Assembly (NCBI GenBank): GCA_016787755.1
Contig: JAEUUA010000016.1
Span: 1-45,586 of the forward strand
DNA: 45,586 nucleotides
Direction of reading: 5' to 3'
Origin: Cyclobacteriaceae bacterium
GTDB taxonomy: Bacteria > Bacteroidota > Bacteroidia > Cytophagales > Cyclobacteriaceae
The first letter of the stretch is position 1. Each line of letters begins with the position of its first letter. The translations under genes and the position numbers were made by a program. Below, one piece after another: positions 32,214 through 40,916 of this stretch. The notes beneath the pieces were generated by a model. That model searched no databases. It worked only from the letters and a program-made list of their open reading frames with translations, and was not told where the DNA came from.

Positions 32214-35200
32214 TTAATTATCTAACGTATCAGCTTTCACTTGCGCTGCTTTCTTTTTCAGTTCTGCGTTATCGATTTTCTTTAATTTCTCTTTGGCCAA
32301 GGTTTTAATGTTATCTAATGGAAATGTTTCCAATGATTTTAAGGTTGCCTTCGCCTGAAAGGCATCACCCATCGCCAAATAATTATCCGACAACAAGAGA
32401 AAGGACTTCCCTACCCATTGCGGATAGGCAGCAAAATCTGTATTCAAGCTCACCAATGTCTCATAGCATTGCTTATGGTCTTTCGTTAAGTACTTGATCT
32501 CGCCTAATAAATATTTTGCTTCTGCACCGTACTCATCCTGTGCTGAGTTCAGTGTGCTTATAAATTCATCTTGAGCTGCCTCATAATCACCACGTGCCAT
32601 AGCCGATTTACCTAAGTATAATGATGCCTTATTCTGGGCACCTGCATTAACAGCACCTCGTTCAAGAATTGTGTGCGCATAGACATCCGCTGAGTCATAT
32701 TGCGCTAACAAAAAATGGGATTCCATTAACCCCGACCAGGCATTATACTCTTCTTTTTTATTGGCAGCAAGATGAGCCAATTGGTGGAAGTGAGTAACTG
32801 CTTTGGCATAGCGACCTTGCTTAAACTCAAGTTCAGCCAGGCGACCAATTACCTTATTCGCAAATAAAAAGTTTTTGTCTTTCTCAATATCTTCATAAAT
32901 CAATAACGCTTTGTCATACTCCTTTAACCGGTAATACGATTCGGCTTGATAATATTTTGCTTCCGAAACTCTAGGACTTTCTCGATATGAGGAAACATAT
33001 CCGCCTAGCGAGGCTATTGCCTTCTGGTAATTCTGACTAAAATATAAATTCTTGCCCGCCTCAAATTCAACGGATTCAATCCCTTTGGATCCAGGATTAG
33101 CCGTTTTAAACCCTGCCAGGTATTTATCAAACTCCCCTGATCGGCCTGCTAAGTTTAAGGCCTCTTGCAATGGAATTAACACATCGTTGCTGGCAGGATG
33201 ATTTGAAAAATTTTCAAGCACCGCAATGTAATCATTAGCCGTTTTGCTATATTCTTTAAGATTGTAGTATGATGCGGCTCTGCGGGTATAGGCGTAAGGT
33301 GTAAACTTGGAGATATTTTTTGATTGAATTACATGGGTGTAACGCGGAACGGCAGCTGCATAATTTCCTTGTTCGAAATCCATTTGCGCGCGCTGAAACA
33401 TGGCCTCTTCCACCAACCTTGAATTAGGAAAGTTTTTAATGACCGTTTCAAACTCAGCATTAGCCTCATCGTACTTGCTCATCGTACCCAATATGGTTCC
33501 TGATTGAAGGTGAGCGTAATCATCATCGGCTGATCGCATCTGAACAGCTTTGCGATAGTTCACAAGGGCATCGGTATATGACTTAGCCACATACTGGCAA
33601 TCAGCAAGTCGCAACACACCATCCGCAAGGTTTGGTTGTGTCTTAGGTGATTTAGTTACAAATTCCTTGAAACTAAAAAGAGCCCTGTCATATTGCTGCA
33701 GGTTAAAGTACGCATACCCCAATCCATAGCGGGCTTTCATTAGTATATCGGGATTGGAATACCCGCTGATGTTTATAATGCGTAAGTATTTTTCTGTTGC
33801 TTGTTCATACTTCTTCCCAATTGAATAGGCTTCACCACACCACAAACTTGCTTCCGCTACATAATCCGGTTCAACGGGAAACCTTAATGACTTCTCAAAG
33901 AAATCTACCGCTGCAGGATAATCTTCTTTGTTATAAAGTTCAATGCCTTTAAGCAGGGTTGCTTTTTGAAAAGCCCGTTCAACCGCTGGGCTGCGCTTGG
34001 GCATTGCTTCGATGTATTCAATCGCCTTATTATAATTGGATGCATTTACATAGGCTTGCGACAGGAGTTCCCTGATTTCATCGGCATGCGAACTCTTTGG
34101 AAATGCAATCAACAGTTTTTCAAACTCTGTAATCGCTTGATCGGGTCGGCCCAAATCATACGATACTTTGGCATATTGATAGGTGCTCTCTTCCACTAAC
34201 TTTTGATCGGGTCGGTATTTGCGTGCAATATCAAAGGAGGTTAGCGCCATCGGCTTTTGATTTTGCTTGAGGTATAAAGAACCCAGGTAATAAGCTGAAT
34301 AATATCCCACAGAATCAGTATCCGCAAAAGAAGACTTTAGATATCTTAAGGCATCTGCATCGGCACCTAATGTATAGGCTACAAACCCTGCCCTTAATAA
34401 AACCCCTTTATCGGCCTTCTCTTCTCGTCCATTTAAATATTCCCGATATCCTTTCAGTGCATTGTTATAGTCATTCTTTTTATAATACGCTTCCGCGGAA
34501 AGCAAAGCGATCTCTTCCTTGTTTGTTACCCCTTCCATTGAAGTTATTTTATTCGCATAAGAAACGAGCTCATCATAATTTTTTTGCCTGAAGTAAACAT
34601 TGGCAATCAGGTATGGAACAATTTTAGAATACGCTTCATTTTGTTCCGCTCTATTCAAATCTGTTAGTGCATTCGCATAATCACCCTGGCTGTATTCAAT
34701 GAAGCCAGCATAATAACTGGAGGCTGGGCCATACTCGCCCCCTATAGCTTTATTGAAATTAAATTGATCGAGCGCTTCCTTCAAGGACTTCTGACTAAAC
34801 AAGCTGTACCCCCATCGAAACCGGCCAATGCGTTGCTGCTCTTTACCGAGACTAGGGAATGTAACTTTTGAATAATAGAGCGCTGACTTCTTGTAATTCT
34901 TTTCAGTATAGTAAAAATTACCAAGGTCATAGTTGGCAGTAGTAGCCCGTGGATGGGCAGGATTGTTCTTGATAAAATCTTCAATCTGCTTTTCAGCATC
35001 CGTATGATACAGGTTCAGCGCACAAAATGCTTTGTAATACTCCGCATCCGCTCGTTTGGCATCTGATGGTGTTACCTGATTTAAATACTCTGAGAATACT
35101 TCCCGTGCCGCCCCATATTGATTATGAAGTACTAACTCCAACCCAGAATTAAACAATTGCTCGGGTTGCTGTTGTGAGAGCAGGTTTTGGGAAACCGAAC

Positions 35201-35243
35201 AAAATGAAAACAAGCAAAAGATTAGAAACAACAGGCTCTTCAT
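32214..35243 (-). CDS. Long tetratricopeptide-repeat protein, first gene of the envelope operon
   Basis: A 1009-residue protein from the start at 35243 (MKSLLFLIFCLFSFCSVSQ, a clear signal peptide). The frame is open for 54 more codons upstream, but those lack the signal. It holds many TPR/Sel1-like 34-residue helical pairs from about residue 25 to the end (AREVFSEYLNQ, YYAGFIEYSQGDYANALTDL, RYGLGYAYFNLQQYDRALFSFKEF, KYYQAESYYRLKEYDKALLIYEDI). It ends with a Lys/Ala-rich helix. It is periplasmic. TPR-rich periplasmic proteins act as scaffolds; CpoB/YbgF coupled to Tol-Pal is one known analogue. Confidence 0.88.
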   Translation of the reverse strand: MKSLLFLIFCLFSFCSVSQNLLSQQQPEQLFNSGLELVLHNQYGAAREVFSEYLNQVTPSDAKRADAEYYKAFCALNLYHTDAEKQIEDFIKNNPAHPRATTANYDLGNFYYTEKNYKKSALYYSKVTFPSLGKEQQRIGRFRWGYSLFSQKSLKEALDQFNFNKAIGGEYGPASSYYAGFIEYSQGDYANALTDLNRAEQNEAYSKIVPYLIANVYFRQKNYDELVSYANKITSMEGVTNKEEIALLSAEAYYKKNDYNNALKGYREYLNGREEKADKGVLLRAGFVAYTLGADADALRYLKSSFADTDSVGYYSAYYLGSLYLKQNQKPMALTSFDIARKYRPDQKLVEESTYQYAKVSYDLGRPDQAITEFEKLLIAFPKSSHADEIRELLSQAYVNASNYNKAIEYIEAMPKRSPAVERAFQKATLLKGIELYNKEDYPAAVDFFEKSLRFPVEPDYVAEASLWCGEAYSIGKKYEQATEKYLRIINISGYSNPDILMKARYGLGYAYFNLQQYDRALFSFKEFVTKSPKTQPNLADGVLRLADCQYVAKSYTDALVNYRKAVQMRSADDDYAHLQSGTILGTMSKYDEANAEFETVIKNFPNSRLVEEAMFQRAQMDFEQGNYAAAVPRYTHVIQSKNISKFTPYAYTRRAASYYNLKEYSKTANDYIAVLENFSNHPASNDVLIPLQEALNLAGRSGEFDKYLAGFKTANPGSKGIESVEFEAGKNLYFSQNYQKAIASLGGYVSSYRESPRVSEAKYYQAESYYRLKEYDKALLIYEDIEKDKNFLFANKVIGRLAELEFKQGRYAKAVTHFHQLAHLAANKKEEYNAWSGLMESHFLLAQYDSADVYAHTILERGAVNAGAQNKASLYLGKSAMARGDYEAAQDEFISTLNSAQDEYGAEAKYLLGEIKYLTKDHKQCYETLVSLNTDFAAYPQWVGKSFLLLSDNYLAMGDAFQAKATLKSLETFPLDNIKTLAKEKLKKIDNAELKKKAAQVKADTLDN

Positions 35244-35344
35244 CAAAGATTTTTTCGTAAAACTGACAAAGTCAAAAAATATTGCAGTACTAAGTTTAAA
35301 AAATAAAGCCCATGCAGCAGGTAAAAAAATGGATTGCATGGACT

Positions 35345-35352
35345 CAAAGCTA
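35345..35352 (-). promoter_or_regulatory. Possible -7 box for the six-gene operon
   Basis: On the minus strand TAGCTTTG fits TAnnTTTG, 101 bp before the 35243 start. The -33 box is not clear. It is the only such match in the holA-to-TPR spacer. Confidence 0.4.
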
Positions 35353-35449
35353 CTAATAGTTACGGATAACTTCATCATTTCGTTACAAGATTCAAGATGA
35401 AGCAACCAGAATTATTCCATAAGCAAACAGGCAGTTTTTGCTAATACAA

Positions 35450-36472
35450 TTACATCATCAATCGAAAGATCAGCTCTTTTAATATCTGCCCTTCGTCTTG
35501 ACTCCCTGAATCCACACCTTTCAATTTGAGATCAGCTTGCTTTAAAAGTGAAATCGCATCAATCACTTTTGATAATGAATATTTACTCAAAGCAGAACTA
35601 TAATCTTTAACAGCAAAGGGGCTGATTTTTAGCGCACTAATGAGACCTCGTTCGCTCTTATCGTCACTCGCGTGAGCGATTAAAACCTTACTAAAAAATG
35701 AATACAGAAATGCCACGAGTGGAATGATCGGATTCTTTTTTGTATTGGCTTCAAAGTAGTTTACAATCTTCGACACCTGAAGTAAATCTTTTCGAATAAG
35801 CGCCTTCTGAAGTTCAAAAATATTATATTCTTTACTTATGCCCACCTGTGCCATTACGTGCCCGGCAGTAATACTTTCCGCGGCTGAAACCACGATTAAG
35901 ACTTTATCAACCTCATTCGCTAACCTAGTTAAGTCTGTACCGACATATTCAGCAAGCACTCGCACCGCTTCGTCTTCTATGTGGTAGCCTTTCGCTTTGG
36001 TATATTCCAGGATAAAATCTCCTAACGTATTATCATATGGTTTTTTGAAATTGGCAGAAACCGCAAGTTTATCTACCTTCTTCCCCAATTCTTTTCGTTT
36101 ATCAAGTGACTTGTGCTTATGGCATAGCACAAGAACCGTTGAGGAAAGGGGTCGTTGCAAATAGTCCAGCAAAAGTTTTGCCCCAGTCTCCTTTTGAAGG
36201 TCTTGAATATCTTGTGCTTCTTTTACAATCACCACCTGCCGTTCCGCCATCATGGGAAATCGCTTGGCATGAGTAAGCAGGGTTGCCATATTTACATCCT
36301 TTCCATACACCACAACTTGGTTAAATCCTCTTTCAGATTCACTTAATGCATTGTCTTCTATATAATTGGAAATCAAGTCTATATAGTATGTCTCCTCTCC
36401 TTGCAAAACATACACGGGATCATACTTCCCGGATTTAAGGCGATCCATTATTTTCTTTGCCCCAGCATCCAT
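35450..36472 (-). CDS. holA: DNA polymerase III delta subunit
   Basis: A 340-residue clamp-loader subunit. N-terminal AAA+-like part: DPVYVLQGEETYYIDLISNYI near residues 19-39 and MMAERQVVIVKEAQDI. Middle EYVGTDLTRLANEVDKVLI, and a C-terminal helical domain (QVGISKEYNIFELQKALIRKD). The delta subunit opens the beta clamp for loading on DNA. The start overlaps the rhomboid stop (TAATG), so the two are translationally coupled. Confidence 0.93.
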   Translation of the reverse strand: MDAGAKKIMDRLKSGKYDPVYVLQGEETYYIDLISNYIEDNALSESERGFNQVVVYGKDVNMATLLTHAKRFPMMAERQVVIVKEAQDIQDLQKETGAKLLLDYLQRPLSSTVLVLCHKHKSLDKRKELGKKVDKLAVSANFKKPYDNTLGDFILEYTKAKGYHIEDEAVRVLAEYVGTDLTRLANEVDKVLIVVSAAESITAGHVMAQVGISKEYNIFELQKALIRKDLLQVSKIVNYFEANTKKNPIIPLVAFLYSFFSKVLIAHASDDKSERGLISALKISPFAVKDYSSALSKYSLSKVIDAISLLKQADLKLKGVDSGSQDEGQILKELIFRLMM

Positions 36473-37041
36473 TATCGAGTTCTTTTTTGTGACAAGTTAA
36501 ACGCTGTAACCGCCCCAACCAATGCTCCGGACAAATGGGATTCCCATGAAATCCTTGAGTCGGCCGGTAGCACACCAGCAATGAAAATACCTCCATAAAT
36601 AAAGAGGATACAAGCTGAAACAATCAGAGCAACAAACTCCTGCTTTAAAAATCCATAGCAAATCAAAAAGGCAGCCAATCCGTAAATTAAGCCACTGGCA
36701 CCAATGTGATACGAAGGCCTTGGGCTTAGTAACCAGACTAGCATATTGGTGATGAAGTAGCATCTGAAAAAAACCACCCCCGCAATACGATCATAAAAGA
36801 AGTAAAGCACAGATCCCAAAAACAAAAGCGGGAACGTATTAGAGATCAGGTGCATATAATTGCCATGGATCATGGGAGCTACAAAGATCCCAATCAATCC
36901 TTCAACAGTTCTTGGCTTAATGCCCAGGTAACCGAAATCAAAGCCATAAAAAAACTCTATGCTGAAGGAAAGCCACATAATAAACACCAGTCGGAAAGGA
37001 ACTACCGAACTACTAAAAAAACTATTCTCATTTAAAGGCAT
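36472..37041 (-). CDS. Rhomboid family intramembrane serine protease
   Basis: A 189-residue protein with about six membrane helices. HGNYMHLISN (H59, H64, N68), GASG (114-117, catalytic S116) and HLSG (catalytic H169) are the rhomboid active-site motifs. It cleaves membrane proteins within the bilayer; the substrate is unknown. It lies 7 bp after the TerB-like gene and overlaps holA by one base. Confidence 0.93.
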   Translation of the reverse strand: MPLNENSFFSSSVVPFRLVFIMWLSFSIEFFYGFDFGYLGIKPRTVEGLIGIFVAPMIHGNYMHLISNTFPLLFLGSVLYFFYDRIAGVVFFRCYFITNMLVWLLSPRPSYHIGASGLIYGLAAFLICYGFLKQEFVALIVSACILFIYGGIFIAGVLPADSRISWESHLSGALVGAVTAFNLSQKRTR

Positions 37042-37048
37042 CTATCTT

Positions 37049-37516
37049 TCAAACTTTGGCAGGATCCTTAATCATATCCAACTGTACATATTTAGCTTCC
37101 TCATCCCCCACCTTCTTCATCCCTAACAAACCGCCCGATGACATGGCAATAGCAGAAGCGATTTCTCTAAGGCTGGCGTAAAATTCACAAGCAAAATTAT
37201 GATCTAATTTTTTAAGAATAGGATTGATCTTCGTTAATGCTTGAACAATCATGGGAGAACGTTCTGCTTCATTCGTTGGAAATCCCTGTATGACAATTTT
37301 AAGTTTATCCTCAAAGTCTTCCCCAAGTTCTTTGTAAAATGCCAAAAGATAAGATTTGCTTCGCTTCTGCTTTTTCTCGGTTAAGGCGATTGCTCCTTTA
37401 ATTTCCTTGTTATCGATATGGCCATCTGCTCCTGCTATCAGAATACAAACCAAAACAGGTGCCTTAAACATAAGTTCAACCTCAGCAGGTAATAATTTGT
37501 AAAATTCCGGAAGCAT
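37049..37516 (-). CDS. TerB-like acidic helical protein
   Basis: A 155-residue protein, helical, with ILIAGADGHIDNKEIKGAI (residues about 27-45), an ADGxIxxKE motif as in TerB-like domains, which may bind metal. The rest is unassigned (LKKLDHNFACEFYASLREIASAI). No signal is seen. It is first in the operon with rhomboid and holA. A TerB-like domain also starts the ABCG protein at 16867, so the window has two. Confidence 0.7.
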   Translation of the reverse strand: MLPEFYKLLPAEVELMFKAPVLVCILIAGADGHIDNKEIKGAIALTEKKQKRSKSYLLAFYKELGEDFEDKLKIVIQGFPTNEAERSPMIVQALTKINPILKKLDHNFACEFYASLREIASAIAMSSGGLLGMKKVGDEEAKYVQLDMIKDPAKV

Positions 37517-37633
37517 ATTTTTTCCTTAAAAAGTAGAATAGAGTTCCCTAACTAAATGGAATTAATGTAAATTTCAAAGATTTTAGATGAATTAGATCCC
37601 CTAATTAAGGAGTATTGTTAAAAGAGGCTACTA

Positions 37634-38995
37634 ATGTACGAAAAAGATCAGGTAAGAATTTTTGTTGTTGAAGACGATCCGGCCTACTCCAAATTCCTAA
37701 AATACGTTTTGAGTTTGAATCCTGATTTTGAGCCCGAGTTTTTTAGCACAGGCAAAGCCTGTATTGATAGCCTTCATAAAAAACCTTCCATAATCACCCT
37801 GGATTATTCACTGCCAGATATGGAAGGCGAAAAGGTGTTAAAATCCATTCGTGAATTTGATCCGGAAATAAGTGTAATTATCATTTCTGCTCAGGAAAAA
37901 ATTGGGACCGCAGTTGAACTACTTAAAGCAGGCGCCTTTGATTACATAACTAAAGATGAGGATGCCAAAGATCGGATTCTTAATTCAGTCAAAAATGCCA
38001 GGAACAAAAATGAATTGATTCGCGAGATTGATCGGTTGAAACATGAGATTACGGTTAAGTACGATTTCGAGAAAAGTATTATTGGTACAAGCCAAGCTAT
38101 AAAAAAAGTCTTTGAACTTATTGAGAAAGCAGTCAAAACACAAATTACAGTTTCAATAACAGGTGAAACGGGAACTGGAAAAGAATTAATAGCCAAAGCG
38201 ATTCACTACAATTCAAAAAGAAAAAATAAGTCGCTGGTGGCGGTTAATGTTGCCGCAATTCCTAAAGATTTAATTGAGAGCGAACTCTTTGGTCATGAAA
38301 AAGGTGCTTTTACGGGGGCTGCCAGTCGCAGGATTGGAAAGTTTGAAGAAGCCGAAGGGGGAACAATCTTTTTGGATGAGATCGGAGAAATGGATTTGAG
38401 TCTGCAGTCCAAGTTGCTGCGTGTGCTCCAAGAAAAAGAGCTTTCTCGGATTGGCGGTAATCAGATCATCAAGTTAGATGTTCGGGTGATTGTAGCAACC
38501 CATAGAAATTTGCAGGAAGAGGTACGGGCGGGCAGGTTCCGGGAAGATTTATACTATCGATTGCTTGGACTTCCTATTCACCTCCCACCCATGCGTGACC
38601 GTGGCCAAGACATCCTTTTGTTGGCGAAATATTTCATGGATCAGTTTGCAAAGGATAACGGCTTAAAAAAAATTACAATAACTCCTTCCGCTCAGGAAAA
38701 GTTAATGCAGCACTCGTTTCCGGGAAATGTACGCGAATTGAAGTCAGTGATTGAGCTCGCAGCAGTTATGTCCAGCGAGAATCAAATTACAGCAGACGAT
38801 ATTAGTTTTACATCTCCCATCCGCGAAGACGCCTTGTTGCTTAAGGAAATGACATTGCAAGAATATACCTACAGAATCATCCGGACTTATCTTGATAAGC
38901 ATGATAATAATGTGTTAGACGTTGCCAAACGATTAAATATTGGAAAGTCCTCTATCTATCGCTACTTGAAAGAAATGGAAGCACTTGGAATCTAA
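37634..38995 (+). CDS. Sigma-54-dependent response regulator (NtrC family)
   Basis: A 453-residue protein. Receiver domain (1-120): acidic E13, D14, D15, phosphoacceptor D57 in ITLDYSLPDMEG, K106. The AAA+ domain has Walker A GETGTGKE (176-183), the sigma-54 contact GAFTGA (223-228) and Walker B TIFLDEIG (243-250). The C-terminus has a Fis-type helix-turn-helix (DVAKRLNIGKSSIYRYLKEM, about 428-448). It would activate RpoN-dependent promoters when phosphorylated. Its stop is 4 bp before the kinase start, so the pair is one operon. It is divergent from the TerB-like gene. Confidence 0.95.
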   Translation: MYEKDQVRIFVVEDDPAYSKFLKYVLSLNPDFEPEFFSTGKACIDSLHKKPSIITLDYSLPDMEGEKVLKSIREFDPEISVIIISAQEKIGTAVELLKAGAFDYITKDEDAKDRILNSVKNARNKNELIREIDRLKHEITVKYDFEKSIIGTSQAIKKVFELIEKAVKTQITVSITGETGTGKELIAKAIHYNSKRKNKSLVAVNVAAIPKDLIESELFGHEKGAFTGAASRRIGKFEEAEGGTIFLDEIGEMDLSLQSKLLRVLQEKELSRIGGNQIIKLDVRVIVATHRNLQEEVRAGRFREDLYYRLLGLPIHLPPMRDRGQDILLLAKYFMDQFAKDNGLKKITITPSAQEKLMQHSFPGNVRELKSVIELAAVMSSENQITADDISFTSPIREDALLLKEMTLQEYTYRIIRTYLDKHDNNVLDVAKRLNIGKSSIYRYLKEMEALGI

Positions 38996-38999
38996 TAAA

Positions 39000-40916
39000 A
39001 TGAAACTAACATCTCTTGCAACCTATGTAAAGAAAGGTTCTTTCTACAAATCAGTAGTGGAAGACGGATCGGATATTATTTTTATTGTTGACTATAATGG
39101 AAAGATTCTTTACCATAACAATTCTGTGAGGGAAACTCTTGGGTACCGGGCTTCCAGCTTAGTTGGCAAAAACTTCTTTGATTTCATTCCTACACAGCTC
39201 CTGCCTCATTTCCGGCAAGAAATAATTAAGAGTACAAAGAAAAGATTCAACAAATCAATTGAATTTCAATTTATGGGGAAGGACAAAACCTTCCGGTATC
39301 TTGAGTTTAACTCAGTTAATCTGAAGCAACAGGAAGGAATTGAAGCATTAATTTTGGATTGCCGGGATATCAGTCAGCGAAAAAAAGATGCCGAAGAGTT
39401 GATGCGTGCACAAAAAGCTAAGGAACAATTTCTGGCTAACATCAGTCACGAAATACGAACACCTATAAATGGAATTGCAGGAATGGCTTCTTTATTAAGC
39501 CAGAACCCAACCAAAGAAGAACAACGAACTTACCTAAATGCAACTAGGAGTGCTGCCGATAACCTCAAAGTAATCATTAATGATATTCTGGATCTTGCTT
39601 CCATTGAGTCGGGTAAAATCCAACTTGAAAAAATCGGGTTTAATCTCAATGATTTATTGCATTCGCTGATCGATACATATGGCGTGCAAGCGGCTGAGAA
39701 AGGCGTTAAACTATCCTACTCGCTAGCAAAGGACACCAATAAAATATTTATTGGAGATCCTGTGCGATTAAATCAAATCCTAATTAACCTAATTGGAAAC
39801 GCAATTAAATTTACGCATACTGGCTCCATACATGTTTCTGTAAATACTGAAAAGATAAAAGACAAGACGTATTTCCTGAAATTTGATATTTCTGATACGG
39901 GCATAGGAATTCCAAAAAGTAAACTCCAGACAATTTTTGAAAGCTTTAGCCAAGCCGATGCCAGTGTAACTCGCAAATATGGTGGCACAGGACTTGGGTT
40001 AACGATTGTCAGGCAATTAGTAGAACTTCAAAAAGGAAGTATTCGGGTTAGCAGCAAAGAAAATGAAGGATCTACTTTTTCATTTACCCTTGCCTATCAG
40101 GTAGGAAAGACCGAGTTTTTTGATGAGTCCAAACTTTATAAACCTAAACAAACCAGTCAGTTAAAAAATGCTTATGTGCTTTTGGTTGAAGATAATGACA
40201 TTAATCGACTCTATGCCAGCAGCATTTTGAAAATGTGGGGCTGCCATTTTGAGACGGCTGAGAATGGCGTAGTCGCTTTAGAAAAAATAAGGAATAATTC
40301 GTTTGATGTTATTCTAATGGATATTCAAATGCCTGTAATGGATGGGTTTGAAACAACTAAAGCCATCCGACAAGGTGACCCCACGAAAAAAGAAGTGCCC
40401 ATTATTGCTTTAACGGCTAATGCCACCCAGAAAGACTTTGAAAAATGTATTGCAGCCGGAATGAATGATTGCATAACCAAACCCTTTACGCAAGATGATC
40501 TTTTTAAAACGTTAACTAAATACCTGGGTGAAAAACTAACGTTTAAACAACAGCCCATCCACAAAGAAATAAAAACACCTGATACCTTTGTTGACTTTAC
40601 TTATTTAAAAAAAGTATCCAATGATAATCAAGAGTTTATCCAGGAAATAATAAACACATTTCTAGACTCAATGCCAGAAACAATAACGGATATAAGAACG
40701 CATCTACAAAACAAAAACTGGAGTCACATCGGAAAAGTTGTTCACAAAATTAAACCCACGATTACGTTAATGGGCATTCATACCCTGAAGGACAAAATTC
40801 TGGAATTGGAACTTGAGACTAAAAAGGGAATCAACGATGAGGTGCTCACCGCATTATCTCAAGAGGTAATTTTAAATTTAAGCCTCGCAGTCGAGTCGCT
40901 TAAGGTTCGGGTTTAA
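39000..40916 (+). CDS. Hybrid sensor histidine kinase: PAS-HisKA-HATPase-REC-Hpt
   Basis: A 638-residue protein from the ATG at 39000; the upstream TTG at 38985 would overlap the previous gene and is less likely. PAS (about 15-125: SDIIFIVDYNGKILYHN), HisKA with H150 in ANISHEIRTP, HATPase with NAIKFT, DTGIGIPK and GGTGLGL, a receiver with D440 in VILMDIQMP, and an Hpt with H581 in VVHKIKP. There is no membrane segment, so it is a cytosolic sensor relaying phosphate within itself and on to the response regulator encoded just before. Its TAA overlaps that of the converging adhesin gene. Confidence 0.95.
   Translation: MKLTSLATYVKKGSFYKSVVEDGSDIIFIVDYNGKILYHNNSVRETLGYRASSLVGKNFFDFIPTQLLPHFRQEIIKSTKKRFNKSIEFQFMGKDKTFRYLEFNSVNLKQQEGIEALILDCRDISQRKKDAEELMRAQKAKEQFLANISHEIRTPINGIAGMASLLSQNPTKEEQRTYLNATRSAADNLKVIINDILDLASIESGKIQLEKIGFNLNDLLHSLIDTYGVQAAEKGVKLSYSLAKDTNKIFIGDPVRLNQILINLIGNAIKFTHTGSIHVSVNTEKIKDKTYFLKFDISDTGIGIPKSKLQTIFESFSQADASVTRKYGGTGLGLTIVRQLVELQKGSIRVSSKENEGSTFSFTLAYQVGKTEFFDESKLYKPKQTSQLKNAYVLLVEDNDINRLYASSILKMWGCHFETAENGVVALEKIRNNSFDVILMDIQMPVMDGFETTKAIRQGDPTKKEVPIIALTANATQKDFEKCIAAGMNDCITKPFTQDDLFKTLTKYLGEKLTFKQQPIHKEIKTPDTFVDFTYLKKVSNDNQEFIQEIINTFLDSMPETITDIRTHLQNKNWSHIGKVVHKIKPTITLMGIHTLKDKILELELETKKGINDEVLTALSQEVILNLSLAVESLKVRV

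Noticed and set aside
35244..35405. Upstream extension of the TPR protein by 54 codons
   Set aside because: It would bury a clear signal peptide inside the protein and the extension shows no TPR or signal features.
38985..38999. TTG start for the hybrid kinase
   Set aside because: It overlaps the end of the response regulator gene, while an ATG at 39000 gives the normal spacing of 4 bp.
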